Program-made: the position numbers and the translations under genes
Notes under the pieces: model-generated
Seen by the model: the letters and a program-made list of their open reading frames with translations, nothing else
What the model was told of the DNA's origin: nothing
Databases searched by the model: none
Shown here: positions 48,874 through 63,230 of the stretch, one piece after another
Position numbering within the stretch: position 1 is the first letter of the stretch
Layout: the number at the start of each line of letters is the position of its first letter
Assembly: GCF_022919215.1 (NCBI RefSeq)
Contig: NZ_CP095046.1
Location: forward strand, 4,578,501 to 4,642,500
Origin: Hymenobacter cellulosilyticus
Lineage (GTDB): Bacteria; Bacteroidota; Bacteroidia; Cytophagales; Hymenobacteraceae
Direction of reading: 5' to 3'
Length of the DNA: 64,000 bases

Positions 48874-49662
48874 TTACTTTGCTTTCTCGAAAACCGTCCC
48901 GTTGAAGGCGTAGCGGATGCGCTTGGCGGTGACTTTACCATCGGCCCAGACCACGGGAATCTCCAGCACCCGGGTTTTGGGGTCGTAGGTAATCAGGCGC
49001 ACGGGCCGCTCGGGGCGGTTCATCACCGAGGAGAAGTCAAACTCGAAGCCCAGGGTATTTCTCAGGCCCGACTGGGTCTGGATCAGCTTGGCGTCGGGGT
49101 TGAGCTGACCGTTTTCGATGGTCAGGGCCTTCACGTGCTGGTAGCAGCCCGCGCTGGAGTAGGTGGCCTGCCCGTAGGCCAGGTAGTACGTTTGGCCCCC
49201 GCGCTGCACCGGGAAGAGGTCGAAGTAAAGGTGTCCGGCGTCGGGGTTGTCGTCGGGTTTGGGAATAATCAGGCGGCGGGAGCCCACCTTGGCCCCGGCC
49301 CGGAACTGCACCACGTTTTCGAAGTAGTGCATGGTGCCGCCCTCCAGGGTGTCCCAGGAGTAAATGCGCATCCGCCCGTCGGCTGCGGTACTGATGGTGA
49401 TGTGCTCCCGCTGCAGGGCGGGAAAGGCGTAGGTCAGCGTGGAGGGCTCAGTAGCGGTGTAGTAGAGCAGCTTGTCGCGCAGCTTGTCGCCAGCCCGGGC
49501 CAGGGAGTCGATGGCGGAGAGGCGGGCGTCGCCGTCGTAGTCGGCCCAGTAAGTAAGCCGCCGGGCAGCCTTTACCAGCTCCTGCTCAATGGCCTGCGGG
49601 GTTTTGGCATGGGCGGCGGAAGTCAGCAGCAGCAGCGGCGCGAAGCAAAACAGTAGTCTCAT
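48874..49662 (-). CDS. Hypothetical exported protein
   Basis: 262 residues from the ATG at 49662, whose signal (MRLLFCFAPLLLLTSAAHAK) is clear; a frame to 49749 is not supported. The mature part has a helical first third (QAIEQELVKAARRLTYWADY) and a strand-rich remainder (MRIYSWDTLEGGTMHYFENV, GQTYYLAYGQATYSSAGCYQ). I do not recognise the family, although similar exported proteins are common in this lineage. Confidence 0.75.
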   Translation of the reverse strand: MRLLFCFAPLLLLTSAAHAKTPQAIEQELVKAARRLTYWADYDGDARLSAIDSLARAGDKLRDKLLYYTATEPSTLTYAFPALQREHITISTAADGRMRIYSWDTLEGGTMHYFENVVQFRAGAKVGSRRLIIPKPDDNPDAGHLYFDLFPVQRGGQTYYLAYGQATYSSAGCYQHVKALTIENGQLNPDAKLIQTQSGLRNTLGFEFDFSSVMNRPERPVRLITYDPKTRVLEIPVVWADGKVTAKRIRYAFNGTVFEKAK

Positions 49663-49776
49663 GGGCGGCAAGGTAGAAGATACGGCCGAAAAAAGGCCGC
49701 TGCTGCCCTTGTCCGCGCGGTTCTTCCCGCCACCGGCCCGGACAGTCAAGCCTTCCTGCCGGCCTTTTCCCCGTCT

Positions 49777-49987
49777 GTCATCCTGAGCCTGCGAAGGACC
49801 TGCCTCCTCTAGCCCACTAAGCCTGCTACCAATGTCCTCCGTGCTTTGCCACCGGCTCAGTACAGTACTTTACCGGCCTACTCCATCGGTCATCCTGAGC
49901 AGAGCGAAGGACCTTATTACGCCTGAAAGAGTCGTAATAACGCCTGTTGTTCCTATCCCATAAGGTCCTTCGCAGGCTCAGGATGAC
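49777..49987. repeat. TCATCCTGAGC palindrome plus a solitary arm
   Basis: A lone arm at 49777-49801 (GTCATCCTGAGCCTGCGAAG..) precedes a complete inverted repeat at 49889-49987, whose arms (GTCATCCTGAGC..GCGAAGGACCTTA and its complement) pair over ~27 bases with a few mismatches. Of the same theme as 45389 and 53267. Confidence 0.85.
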
Positions 49988-50144
49988 AGCTGGAAGGCCA
50001 GGACTCATCAGCAGCACGAAAGCAGGGCCGCCGGGCGAGTACCAGCTGCCCGAACGGCTGCTGCCGGGGCTAAAAGAATGGCTAACAGCTGAAAGCCGCG
50101 CCCTATATTTGAGCTTTGTTGTCGTATTTAATTGCTAGCTCCGC

Positions 50145-51832
50145 ATGCGCATTTCTACCCGTTCTATTCTGGCCGGCACGGCTGGCGTACTCTTTAGCCT
50201 GGCCTTTAGCAAAGGCGCCCGGGCCCAAACCACGGCCCCGCCGGCCTGGACCAATGCCACTGCTACCGGCTTGGGAAGTGAGGTGCAAGGAGGCATGGCT
50301 GTGGATGCGGCGGGCAACACCTATGAGGCCGGCAACTTCACTGGCTCTCTGCTTATCGGCACTACCCAGCTCATCAGCGTGGGCAACAGCGACGGGTATC
50401 TGGCTAAGTATGCCCCCAATGGGGTATTGCTGTGGGTACGCCAGCTTGGCTCCGCAGGCCGCGACCGGGCGTATGAGGTAGCTGTCGATGCCGCTGGTAA
50501 TGCGTACGTATCAGGCTATTTCGGAGGCTCCCTTACGCTAGGCAACGGCGTTTCCCTGACCGCGCCAGCCAACGGCACTACTAACAACTGGCTTTTCGTG
50601 GCGCGCTACTCCTCCGAGGGCACTGCAGAATGGGCCCAGCAGGCCTCTGCCCCTGAAACGGCCTCCTCCATCGGGTCCAGTATCGGCGTTGACGCTCAGG
50701 GTCATGTGTATCTGGCCGGGATGTTTACTTCGTCACTGACCGTTGGCAGCCTTTCCATTAGTGCCCCGCCTTACACCCAGCGAACGGGCACTTTCCTGGC
50801 CCGCATTTCCACCACCACCGGGGCGGTGCAGGCCCTGACACCGACGTACTTCTATGCCGCAGGCAACACGCAGTTTACCTTTCTGCCGCGGCTGGCAGTA
50901 AGTGCCGATGGGGCAGCCTATCTGCTGAATTTCTTCAACTTGGATATCGTACTACCGGACGCTTCCCGCACGACCATTGTCAGCCGGGGCAGCACCGACG
51001 AAATCATCTTCAAGTATAGCCCCGCCGGCACGGTTGAGTGGGTCGAACAAATCGGCGGTTCTGGGAAGACCGGGCCTACGACGCAGCCGTGGATGCGTCC
51101 GGCAACCTGTACGTGACGGGCTACCTGGACGGATCGGCCAGGTTTGGGACTACTACGATAACCGGGGTGGGTTCCTGGGATGGTTTTTTGGCCAAGTACT
51201 CCCCTCAAGGCAATCTGCAGTGGGTTCAGCCCAGCGGGGGAACCAGCTTCGATGCCTGGAACAGTGTGAGCCTTGATGCAGCCGGCAATCCTTATGTGAC
51301 GGGCTACTTCGCTGGCACTGCTCGGTTTGGCTCCTCCACCCTGACTAGTGCGGGCAATGGCGACCTTGTGGTAGCCGCGTATTCTTCTAGTGGGCAGGTG
51401 CGCTGGCTACAACAAGCCGGCGGCCCGAACTTGGATTCGGGCCGGCTTATTGGTTTGGATAAGCAGGGCAACGTATACGTGAAGGGGGCCTTTTCCGGCT
51501 CTATTACCCTGGCCCCCTTTTCCCTCTCGACTACCTCGAACACCTATGAAACCTTCCTGGCCCGCCTGGCCGCTACGCCGCTTTCTGCCCAGGCGGCCCG
51601 TCCCCTGGCTTTGGGCCTTTACCCCAACCCGGCTACCGACCAGCTGCAGGTGCCCACGCTGCCCGCCGGCACCCGCGTGCAGCTTCTCGATGCCCTGGGC
51701 CGAGTGGCCCGCGAAACGACCGTCTCGGCTGCAGCTCTGGTGTCGGTGCGGGGCCTGCAACCCGGCCTCTACACCCTGCGCGCCACCGATGCTAAAGGCC
51801 AGCAGTTCACGGGCAAAGTGGTGGTGGAGTAA
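50145..51832 (+). CDS. T9SS-sorted SBBP-repeat protein, paralog G (frameshifted)
   Basis: About 562 residues after repair. The signal (MRISTRSILAGTAGVLFSLA) ends near GARAQ. Repeats include DAAGNTYEAGNF, GNSDGYLAKYAPNGVLLWVR and DAAGNPYVTGYF. The sorting domain (LYPNPATDQLQVPTLPAGTR to FTGKVVVE) is closest to that of paralog A. One G is lost at 51063-51065; restoring it gives GGSGEDRAYDAAVDASGN. It lies 5.8 kb from the rest of the cluster. Confidence 0.9.
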
Positions 51833-51864
51833 GGCCTCCTGGTCAAGACAACTACATAAGCGGC

Positions 51865-51896
51865 AAAAGCCCCGCCCGGATCCGGGCGGGGCTTTT
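51865..51896. terminator. Perfect 16-bp palindromic terminator
   Basis: AAAAGCCCCGCCCGGA is directly followed by its exact complement TCCGGGCGGGGCTTTT. It serves paralog G and, on the other strand, the META-type gene. Confidence 0.88.
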
Positions 51897-51907
51897 TACT
51901 TGCCGGA

Positions 51908-52383
51908 TTACTCGGCAGCCACGGCCTTGAGGCTGGCCAGCGGAGTACCTAAGGTATCGGCGGCGTAGAGGCGCAGCATGCTGCCAGTGATGCGGTAGCG
52001 CTGGGCTTGGTTGAGGGCCTGTAGAAAGCTGATTTCGGTGGGTTGGTCGGGGCAGATGCTGCGGGTCGTGACCAAGGGCCCCAGGCGCAGGCGGCCGGCT
52101 TCGGCCAGGGTGTAGGGGCCCGAAAACTTGTTGCAGCCGGCCCGCCCTCGGCCCGGGCCCGGCCGCCCTGCAGCACCAGGTAGGGCGTTTGGGCGGCCGC
52201 CGTGGCAGGCTGCCCGTCCAGCTCTACCAACTCCCAGCGCACCTCCTGCAGGGTTGCGGCCGGCACGGCCGAAGCGGTGGCGTCGTTAGTGGCGTTGGGC
52301 CGTTCGTTGAGGTCGAGGCTGCAGGCGCCCAGGCCGAGCAATAGGGCCAGCGCGGCAGAACGCAAGGAAGCAGAGTACAGCAT
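51908..52383 (-). CDS. META domain lipoprotein, frameshifted
   Basis: About 158 residues after repair. The signal lipobox is LGAC (MLYSASLRSAALALLLGLGA). The META domain (HslJ-like) opens with LQEVRWELVELDGQP and contains, in the -1 frame, AGCNKFSGPYTLAEAGRLRL and TTRSICPDQPTEISFLQAL, the double-Cys core of the family. It ends at the TAA at 51908-51910. One base is missing in the run at 52139-52146. META proteins are linked to heat and antibiotic tolerance in enterics; that role is not shown here. Confidence 0.88.
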
Positions 52384-52473
52384 AGCGGTATAAGCAACAA
52401 GGTCGGATGCTTAGTACCTACGTGCCCGCGCCGGTTTGGTGACGCCCGGGGCCCGGCCGCGCTGACCGTGTGG

Positions 52474-53139
52474 CTAGTCCAGGCCCCGGTTCAGAAACTC
52501 GACCAGGGGTTGCAGGGCCGCGAAGCCCGCCGTAATCTGCTGGCTTACGCCGGGGCGCAGCAGGGCCGCGTCGGACAAGGGGTGGGAGGCTGTGAAGCTT
52601 TTGAGTTTGAGGTAAGGCAGGGCCGGGTTGGCCGCTTCGTAGCCTTTGGGTGGGCGCTGTAGCCGGTGCTCCTGGTTCAGGCCCGGGAAGTGACGCTGAA
52701 ACTCGGGCGCCGCCAGCAGGGCTTCGAAGGCGGGCAGGTTGTAGTCGATTTCCTGGCGCAGGGTAGCCAGCACCTTGGCCTCGGGCATATACATGCCGCC
52801 CGCCACGAAGGAGCCGCCGGGCTCCAGGTTCAGGTAGTAGCCCGCCGTGGGCGCGCCTTTGCCGCCGGCGTTAAACCAGGCCCCGAAGTTGGTTTTGTAG
52901 GGAGTCTTGTCGGATGAGAAGCGAATGTCCCGGTTGAGGCGAAACAGGCACTTCTTGGCCTGCAGGTGCGACCCGGCAATGGCCGGGTCGGCGGCTTCGA
53001 CCTGGCGCAGCACCTCAGTTACGAGCACTAGAAAATCGGCTTTGGCTTCTTCGTAGGCCGGCCGGTTGGTGTCGAGCCAGGCCTTATTGTTGTTGGCGCG
53101 TAAGTCAGTCAGAAAGGAGAAGGTGGCGGCGTTCAGCAT
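52474..53139 (-). CDS. DUF2461 family protein
   Basis: 221 residues, a normal length. The signature elements are FLTDLRANNNKAWLDTNRPA at the start, RLNRDIRFSSDKTPYKTNFG in the middle and GGMYMPEAKVLATLRQEIDY further on. DUF2461 proteins occur alone in many phyla; no enzyme activity is established. The gene is monocistronic. Confidence 0.92.
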   Translation of the reverse strand: MLNAATFSFLTDLRANNNKAWLDTNRPAYEEAKADFLVLVTEVLRQVEAADPAIAGSHLQAKKCLFRLNRDIRFSSDKTPYKTNFGAWFNAGGKGAPTAGYYLNLEPGGSFVAGGMYMPEAKVLATLRQEIDYNLPAFEALLAAPEFQRHFPGLNQEHRLQRPPKGYEAANPALPYLKLKSFTASHPLSDAALLRPGVSQQITAGFAALQPLVEFLNRGLD

Positions 53140-53266
53140 AGACGTCAGGGCAGGAAATTAGGCTCCGCGCGGCTCCCAGCCTCGGCAAGCACCACGGACG
53201 CCGCAATATGGCCAATAACCCCCAACTGCCTAGGCTGACCAGGCGGCTACTCCCCCGCAATAGTAA

Positions 53267-53370
53267 GAACGTCATGTCGACCAGCGGGAGACATCTTGCG
53301 TGCCGATGTTGCCAGAGTAATCTAATTACCACTGCACGCGAGATGTCTCCCGCTGGTCGACATTACGTTC
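53267..53370. repeat. Long palindrome, 30-bp arms with one mismatch
   Basis: GAACGTCATGTCGACCAGCG (start of the left arm, 53267-53296) is mirrored at 53341-53370. It lies in the spacer upstream of the metal-efflux locus and belongs loosely to the TCATnCTGAGC theme. Confidence 0.88.
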
Positions 53371-53492
53371 CTTTTCAGTTACTCTGCACCAACCACTAGG
53401 TTGTGTAAAAACTATTTCCAAACCCCTTCTCTACCACCTGGCTGGGCCGGTAAGGCAACCGGCGGCCAAACACCAAAGTAAGCGGACTGTTT

Positions 53493-53500
53493 TACCTTTG
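53493..53500 (+). promoter_or_regulatory. Candidate -7 box TACCTTTG
   Basis: It matches TAnnTTTG, 19 bases before the ATG of the His-rich small protein. This would be the promoter of the metal-efflux locus. Confidence 0.5.
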
Positions 53501-53519
53501 CCCGTCTGCCTGCCTGCTC

Positions 53520-53958
53520 ATGCTGCTCCTGCCCCGCTCCTTTATCCGCGTTACGGCCTCGACCCTGCTGGTTGTGTTTCTGAGCGCGCTGCTGGGGCCC
53601 TTGGCCGCCTGGGCCCGTCGGCCCCCGACCAGGACCACCTGCACCTGCCCGGCATGCCCCAGGCCCACCATCACCACCTGGAGGAGCACACCCGGGCCGA
53701 CGCCTGCGCCCGGCAGCCGGTGAAGCAGCCTACTGCCCAGCACGCCCACGCCGGCAGTGGAGAGCAGCAGCTCACCAGCCTGGCGCCTTTGGTGCTCAAG
53801 CTGCTAGGCAGCGCGGCCGTGCTGCCCACGGAGCCAGCGGAAGCCGTAGCCGCGTTGCGGCCCTGGCCTGGCCCCGGCCCGCGGCGGTGGCCCTGGTGCC
53901 GCCCGCTCACCTGCCCCCAAGATTCCCGATCTGCGCATTTTTCTGGGTTCCCTGCTGA
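53520..53958 (+). CDS. Small exported His-rich protein of a metal-efflux locus (frameshifted)
   Basis: About 146 residues after repair. A signal-type helix (MLLLPRSFIRVTASTLLVVF) ends near AAWA. In the -1 frame comes the metal-ligand-like stretch DQDHLHLPGMPQAHHHHLEE, and after a second shift the Pro-rich end VALVPPAHLPPRFPICAFF. Two losses are placed at 53622-53626 and 53850-53866. Proteins with this PQAHHHH arrangement regularly precede CusA-type pumps in Bacteroidota, so a periplasmic metal-binding or sensing role is inferred from context. Confidence 0.65.
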
Positions 53959-54079
53959 TTTGACGCCCCGCTTCCGTTAAAGGTCCGCGCTGGTCCGGCT
54001 CTGCCGTGGCCGGGGCGGACCTTTTGCGCGTGCCGCCCGCCCAGCTTCTTTCCGTTGATTTCTCTTCCGCGCAGCTCCC

Positions 54080-58504
<4,425 letters not shown>

Positions 58505-58531
58505 GCGGGTCGCCGCGTTGCTTTCCTTCCC

Positions 58532-59702
58532 ATGAATTCTACTACCAAAACGCTCCCGATTCTGCTGGCCCTGGCCGGTGCCAGCTGCCAAAGCCCCGAC
58601 CAGCCCACGGCCGAAACCGACGCGCCGGCCGCTGCTACCGAAGCTGCCGAGCCGCCCACCGACCAGGTCACGCTGACGGCCGAGGAGCTGCAGCTGGCCG
58701 GCATCCGCACGGCGGTTCTGACGCCCCGAGTGCTGGGCGAAGGGCTGAAAGTAAACGGGGTGCTCGACGTGCCGCCGGATCAGCTGGTGGCCGTGAGTGC
58801 GCCGCTGGGGGCATTGTGGAAAGCACTTCGCTGCTGCAGGGCACCCGGGTGCGCAAGGGGCAGGTGCTAGCCGTGATTCGGAATCCGGAGTTTATTCAGC
58901 TGCAGCAGAGCTACCTCGAAACCCAGAGCCAGCTCACCTACGCCCGGGCCGAGCTGGCCCGGCAGCGGGAGTTGGTGAAGGAAGAAGTGGCCCCGGCCAA
59001 AAACCTGCAGCGGGCCCAGGCCGAGTACGGCGCGTTGCAGGCCCAGGCCGCCGGGCAGCTGGCCCGCCTGCGCCTGGCCGGGCTGCCGGCCGGTCGTAGG
59101 CCCATCGTGTCTACGGCCACGCTGCGGGCCCCCAGGATGCGTTTGTGAAAGCGGTAAACGTGACGGTGGGCCAGAGCGTGACGCCCACCGAAACCCTGTT
59201 TGAGCTCGTCGACCCCGACCACCTGCACGTGGAACTCACCGTGTTTGAAAAGGATGTGCCCCTGCTGCGCCCGGGCCAGCGCATCCGCTTTACCCTGCCC
59301 AACGACAGCAGCGCCGAACGCACGGCCAGTGTCTACCTGATCGGGCGCACCGTGGATGCCCAGCAGCGCACCGTGCGCGTACACGGCCACCTCGACCGGG
59401 AAAACGACCCCAGCCTGCTGCCCGGCATGTTTGTGCGGGCCGTGGTCGAAACCTCGGCCCGCCGCGTGCCCGCCCTGCCCGACAAGGCCGTGGTCGACTA
59501 CGAAGGCAAGCAGTACGTGTTTCGGCTCGAATCGTCCTCGGCCAAGCAGCAGGTGTTTCGGATGCTGGAAGTGCGCCGCGGCGAGCAGGCCGACGGCTAC
59601 AGCGAAGTACTGCTGCCCGGCGCGGCCGCCGGAGCCCGCTACGCCACCGACGGGGCCTATTCGCTGCTGAGTAAGCTTAAAAACGCGGCTGAGGAAGAAT
59701 AG
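58532..59702 (+). CDS. Periplasmic adaptor of the heavy-metal RND pump (CusB/CzcB type), frameshifted
   Basis: About 390 residues after repair. The N-terminal signal ends in lipobox ASC (LLALAGASCQSP), so it is a lipoprotein. The barrel-sandwich, hairpin and beta-barrel domains of membrane-fusion proteins follow: VNGVLDVPPDQLVAVSAPLG, the coiled hairpin (LETQSQLTYARAELARQREL) and VNVTVGQSVTPTETLFELVD. Losses at 58807-58811 and 59129-59133 shift the frame twice. It links the inner-membrane pump to the outer-membrane channel and lies 27 bases after the fused pump/channel gene. Confidence 0.92.
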
Positions 59703-59739
59703 CAGTTCCCCGGTTTACCCCACATCTAACGCACTACTA

Positions 59740-60554
59740 ATGAGCCACTGGCAATCAGCAGTCTGCGACTCGAACGGCATTGCCCTTCACTATACCAGAA
59801 CCGGGGGCAACAAGCCACCGTTGCTTCTGCTTCATGGCTTGATGACCAATGGCTTGTGCTGGACCAGCCTGGCCCAGGCGTTGGAGCAGGAATATGACGT
59901 CATCATGCCCGATGCCCGGGGCCATGGGCAGTCAAGTGCTCCAGATTATGGCTACAGGTACGAAGACCACGCGGCCGACATTGCCGGGTTGATAACGGCC
60001 CTGAAGCTTCCCCCTGTGTTTCTGTTAGGGCACTCCATGGGCGGAATGACTGCCGCCGTAGTAGCCCGTCAAACCCCGGCGCTGCTCCGGGGCCTGATCC
60101 TGGCTGACCCAACCTTTCTGAGCCCGACCGTTCAGCGTGAGGTTTGGGAAAGCGACGTAGCCGACCAGCACCGGAAGCTGCTTACCCGGTCAGTAAATGA
60201 ACTAGTGGCCGAAGCACGGGTCCGCCACCCTACCCGGTCGGCGCAGACCCTGGAGCTGTTCGCACGGGCCCGGCTCCAAACCAGCCCGCGGGCATTCGAA
60301 GTGCTCAGGCCCCGAACCCCGATTACGCAGAAGTCGTGCGGGCCATTACCCTGCCAACGCTGCTCGTATGTGCGGACAAAGGCGTGGTTTCCCCGGCGGT
60401 GGCCGAAGAGCTGCGGAGTCTTAATCCGGAGCTGCAAGTTGAGCACATCAGGGAAGCGGGCCACGCGCTCCACCTGGACCAGCCCGAACGGTTTGCAACC
60501 ATCGTGCAGGACTTCCTGCGTTCGGTTGAAACAGCTGATTCCCGAAAGCAATAG
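59740..60554 (+). CDS. Alpha/beta hydrolase, frameshifted
   Basis: About 271 residues after repair. The catalytic triad is visible: nucleophile Ser in GHSMGGMTAAVVARQ, Asp near VCADKGVVSPAVAEELRS and His in AGHALHLDQPERF; the oxyanion loop is LLLHGLMTNGLCW. One C is lost at 60310-60313, joining AFEVL to DYAEVVRAITLPTLLV after repair. The 37-base gap after the adaptor gene allows co-transcription, but a link to metal efflux is not evident. Confidence 0.9.
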
Positions 60555-60621
60555 AGCGTAAATTCAAAAGGGCCGCCCGAAACTGCTTCGGGCGGGCCTC
60601 TTCGTACGAATTTCACTGCAT

Positions 60622-62048
60622 TTACTCGCCGCCTTTACCGCCCTTGCTGCCGGCATCCATGCGCACGATTTTGGGCGTGAAGGAGCCGAGCACATCCACC
60701 AGGTCGCGCTGGTGGGCCATGACTTGGTGAATGTCTTTGTAGGCCATGGGCGCTTCGTCGAGGCCGCCGCCCATGAGCTCAATGCCGTGGTCCTTGAGCT
60801 CCCGCCGTACGTCGCCTTCCTTCAGGGTTTTCATGGCCTGCCCCCGCGACATGCGCCGCCCAGCCCCATGGGAAGCCGACTGCAGCGAATCCCGCTCCCC
60901 GCGGCCGCGCACGATAAAGCCGGGGCCGTCATCGAGCCGGGAATTACGCCCAGCACGCCCTTGCCGGCCGGCGTGGCGCCCTTGCGGTGCACAATGGCTT
61001 CGCGCCCGTCGGAGAGGGTTTCGCGCCAGGCGAAGTTGTGGTGGTTTTCGACCTTGGCCATCGGCTTCTCGCCCAGGGCCCGGCTGATGCGGCGGTGAAT
61101 CTGGTCGTGGCAGGCCGAGGCGTAGTCGCCGGCCAGGTTCATGGCCGCCCAGTATTCCTGCCCGGCCTGGGAGTCGAGGCTGAGCCAGGCCAGGTGGCGA
61201 GCTTCGGGCGGCAAGGGACAAACGTTCATGGCCAGCTTGGTGTAGTGCTGGGCCACGGCCGCGCCCAGGCCCCGGGAGCCACTGTGGGTGAGCAGGCCCA
61301 GGTATTTGCCCGGCGGCACGTCTAGCTCGTTGTCGGGGTCGGTAATGTCGACCACCCCGAACTCGACAAAATGGTTGCCCGAGCCCGAGGTCCCTATTTG
61401 GTCGACGGCGGTTTGGCGCTTGCCCCGCAGCACGGCTATTTCCTTGAACTCGGGCCGCTCGAAAATGGCGTCGTCCATTTTCTTATCGAAGGCGCTGAAC
61501 TTGCTACCGAAGCGGGTATTGGCCAGAATGATGTTGCGCAGCTCCTTGGTCCGCTGGTAGAGCTCATGCTCGGGCAGCGGAAACACCGACAAGGCCATGC
61601 GGCAGCCGATATCCATGCCCACGCCGTAGGGAATGACGGCGTTGTCGACGGCCAGCACCCCGCCGATGGGCAGGCCGTAGCCCTGGTGGGCATCGGGCAT
61701 GAGGGCCCCGTCGATGGTGACGGGCAGTTGCATGGCGGTGTCCATTTGCTTGCGGGCCCCGTCCTCGATGAACTCCTCGCCGTAGCGGCGGTAGTCCTTG
61801 ATTTCGGGGTTGAGGCCCACGTTTTTATCAGGTTGGGGCACGAGTTCCTTGGCCACGTCGCGCCAGGTTTCGTCACGCAGATATTTGTAGGGGTCGGCCT
61901 GAATTTGTTGGAGCAAAGCCAGGGCGCTGCCTTTGTCGAGCTTCTTGAACTGGCGGTCGGCCAGCACGTCGAGGGCGCGGCCAATGGCGGGGCCTTCGGG
62001 AAAACCAATCTTGCGCAGGTCGTTGCCGCGCACCGTTTGCTTGGACAT
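60622..62048 (-). CDS. rtcB: RtcB-family RNA ligase, frameshifted
   Basis: About 475 residues after repair. RtcB joins RNA 2',3'-cyclic phosphate or 3'-phosphate to 5'-OH ends with GTP and Mn2+. Motifs: the metal Cys in GMDIGCRMALSVF, DQIGTSGSGNHFVEFG, LTHSGSRGLGAAVAQHYTKL, ENHHNFAWRETLSDG and the guanylylated His in HRKGATPAGKG. The C-terminal third is in the -1 frame (AMKTLKEGDVRRELKDHGIE) because one C is missing (minus strand) at 60922-60925. No archease gene is adjacent. Confidence 0.95.
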
Positions 62049-62102
62049 AGCCGGGAGAAATGGGTGGAGCTAGGTTGTAGCGCGGATTCGGGTGTGGGGT
62101 TA

Positions 62103-62467
62103 TGGTTGAGGTGAAATGGTGAAATGGTGAAGTGGTGAGTTTGCTGTTCAATATCCTCTGTCATTGCGAGGAAGCATGACGAAGCAATCCGTCCTCTGCT
62201 AGCAACAAACTTTCTTGACTCACAAAGCTTTGGGGGCGGCGCAAGTGAGGTAGACAGTACCATGCCGGTCAAACAATATCGGTCAACACCTCGCGAAGTA
62301 AAGCTTCGCGGTACAGCAGAAAGCCCTTTCCCGTAGCTAACGAGAAAGGGCTTTCTGGTAAAAGGCGAGTGAGTAGCTTCGTAGAGGACGGATTGCTTTG
62401 GCTGGGCCTCGCAATGACACGGGTTAGCTGAACGTCAACTCACCAGTTCACTATCTCACCATCTCAC
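62103..62467. repeat. Composite nested palindrome (CATTGCGAG element, copy 2)
   Basis: The outer arms are GGTGAAATGGTGA-type units (62103-62141 and 62439-62467). The middle arms, TCATTGCGAG and GAAGCAATCCGTCCTCT, lie at 62159-62197 and 62383-62420. The inner AAAGCCCTTT palindrome is at 62319-62356, with a further small one, CGCGAAG/CTTCGCG, near 62292-62310. Compared with 12338-12620 it runs in the opposite orientation and is ~80 bases longer. Confidence 0.85.
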
Positions 62468-63117
62468 CTACTGGGGCTTGCCGCACTCGGCGCAGAAGCG
62501 CTGGCCGGGCTTGACGCTGGCCCCGCAGTCGGCGCAGAATTTCTCCTTGGTTTGGGCCGCCACGTTGGGTGTGCCGCACTCGGGGCAGAACTTCTTGTTG
62601 GCGTCGAGGGTGGTTTGGCAATTATTGCACTGCACGACGGCGCCTTTGTTGAGAAAGTCCAGGTTGTTGGTGTAGTCCTGGGCGCGGGTTTTGGTGTAAA
62701 TCTGCTCTTTGGCGGCCTGCCGCTGCTGGGAGGCCAGCTCCTCGTGCTCATCGGGGCACAGTCTTCGCAGAGGCCAGCCTTGTGGTTCCAGCATACGTCG
62801 GGGCACACCCAGTGGCCGCAGCGGGTACATTGCTTGAAGTGCTGCTTGCCTTCTTGCACCGCTTTTTCCAGGGCCGCGTCGTGGGCCTTGCCCCCGATGG
62901 CGCGCTGCACGTGGTAGGCCGCGTTGCCGGCGTCGTGGAAGTGGCCGCCAAACAGGCTGCCGGCGGCCCGCATCAGCTCCCCGGCAATGCCGATGCTGTT
63001 GGGGTGAAAGCGCGACATGTGGCCATTGCGGCATTTGTCGCAGTAAAACTTAAACTGGAAGCCTTTGTCAGTGGACAGGTCGTCGTGGTTGGAGACGAAC
63101 TGAATCAGGTTGCTCAT
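62468..63117 (-). CDS. Zinc-ribbon protein, frameshifted
   Basis: About 216 residues after repair. The start at 63117 (MSNLIQFVSNHDDLSTDKGF) is followed by YCDKCRNGHMSRF (zinc ribbon), a Gly/His/Ala-rich helix, a CTRCGHWVCPDVCWNH double ribbon, a helical linker and, in the -1 frame, three stacked ribbons CNNC..CPEC, CADC and CAEC up to CGKPQ. One C is missing (minus strand) at 62753-62756. It resembles double-zinc-ribbon proteins of unknown role. The stop abuts the repeat element. Confidence 0.85.
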
Positions 63118-63230
63118 GGTGGCAGGGCATGTGGTTGGTTGCCTAAAAGTAGCAGATATCCCAAGATTAGAATATGCTGGTTGCATAACGGCTCAACCAT
63201 GAATCTGCATTGTGGCCCCAAGCGGGTCGT

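Noticed and set aside
30100..51832. Phase variation of the SBBP paralogs by homopolymer slippage
   Set aside because: Four of seven are out of frame at G/C runs, which would fit phase variation. However, the same lesions occur in pfkA, rtcB, the NFACT gene and the tRNA, so technical error is the simpler account.
61371..62114. Plus-strand frame of ~247 residues across rtcB
   Set aside because: Antisense to clear RtcB motifs; no signal, domain or start context.
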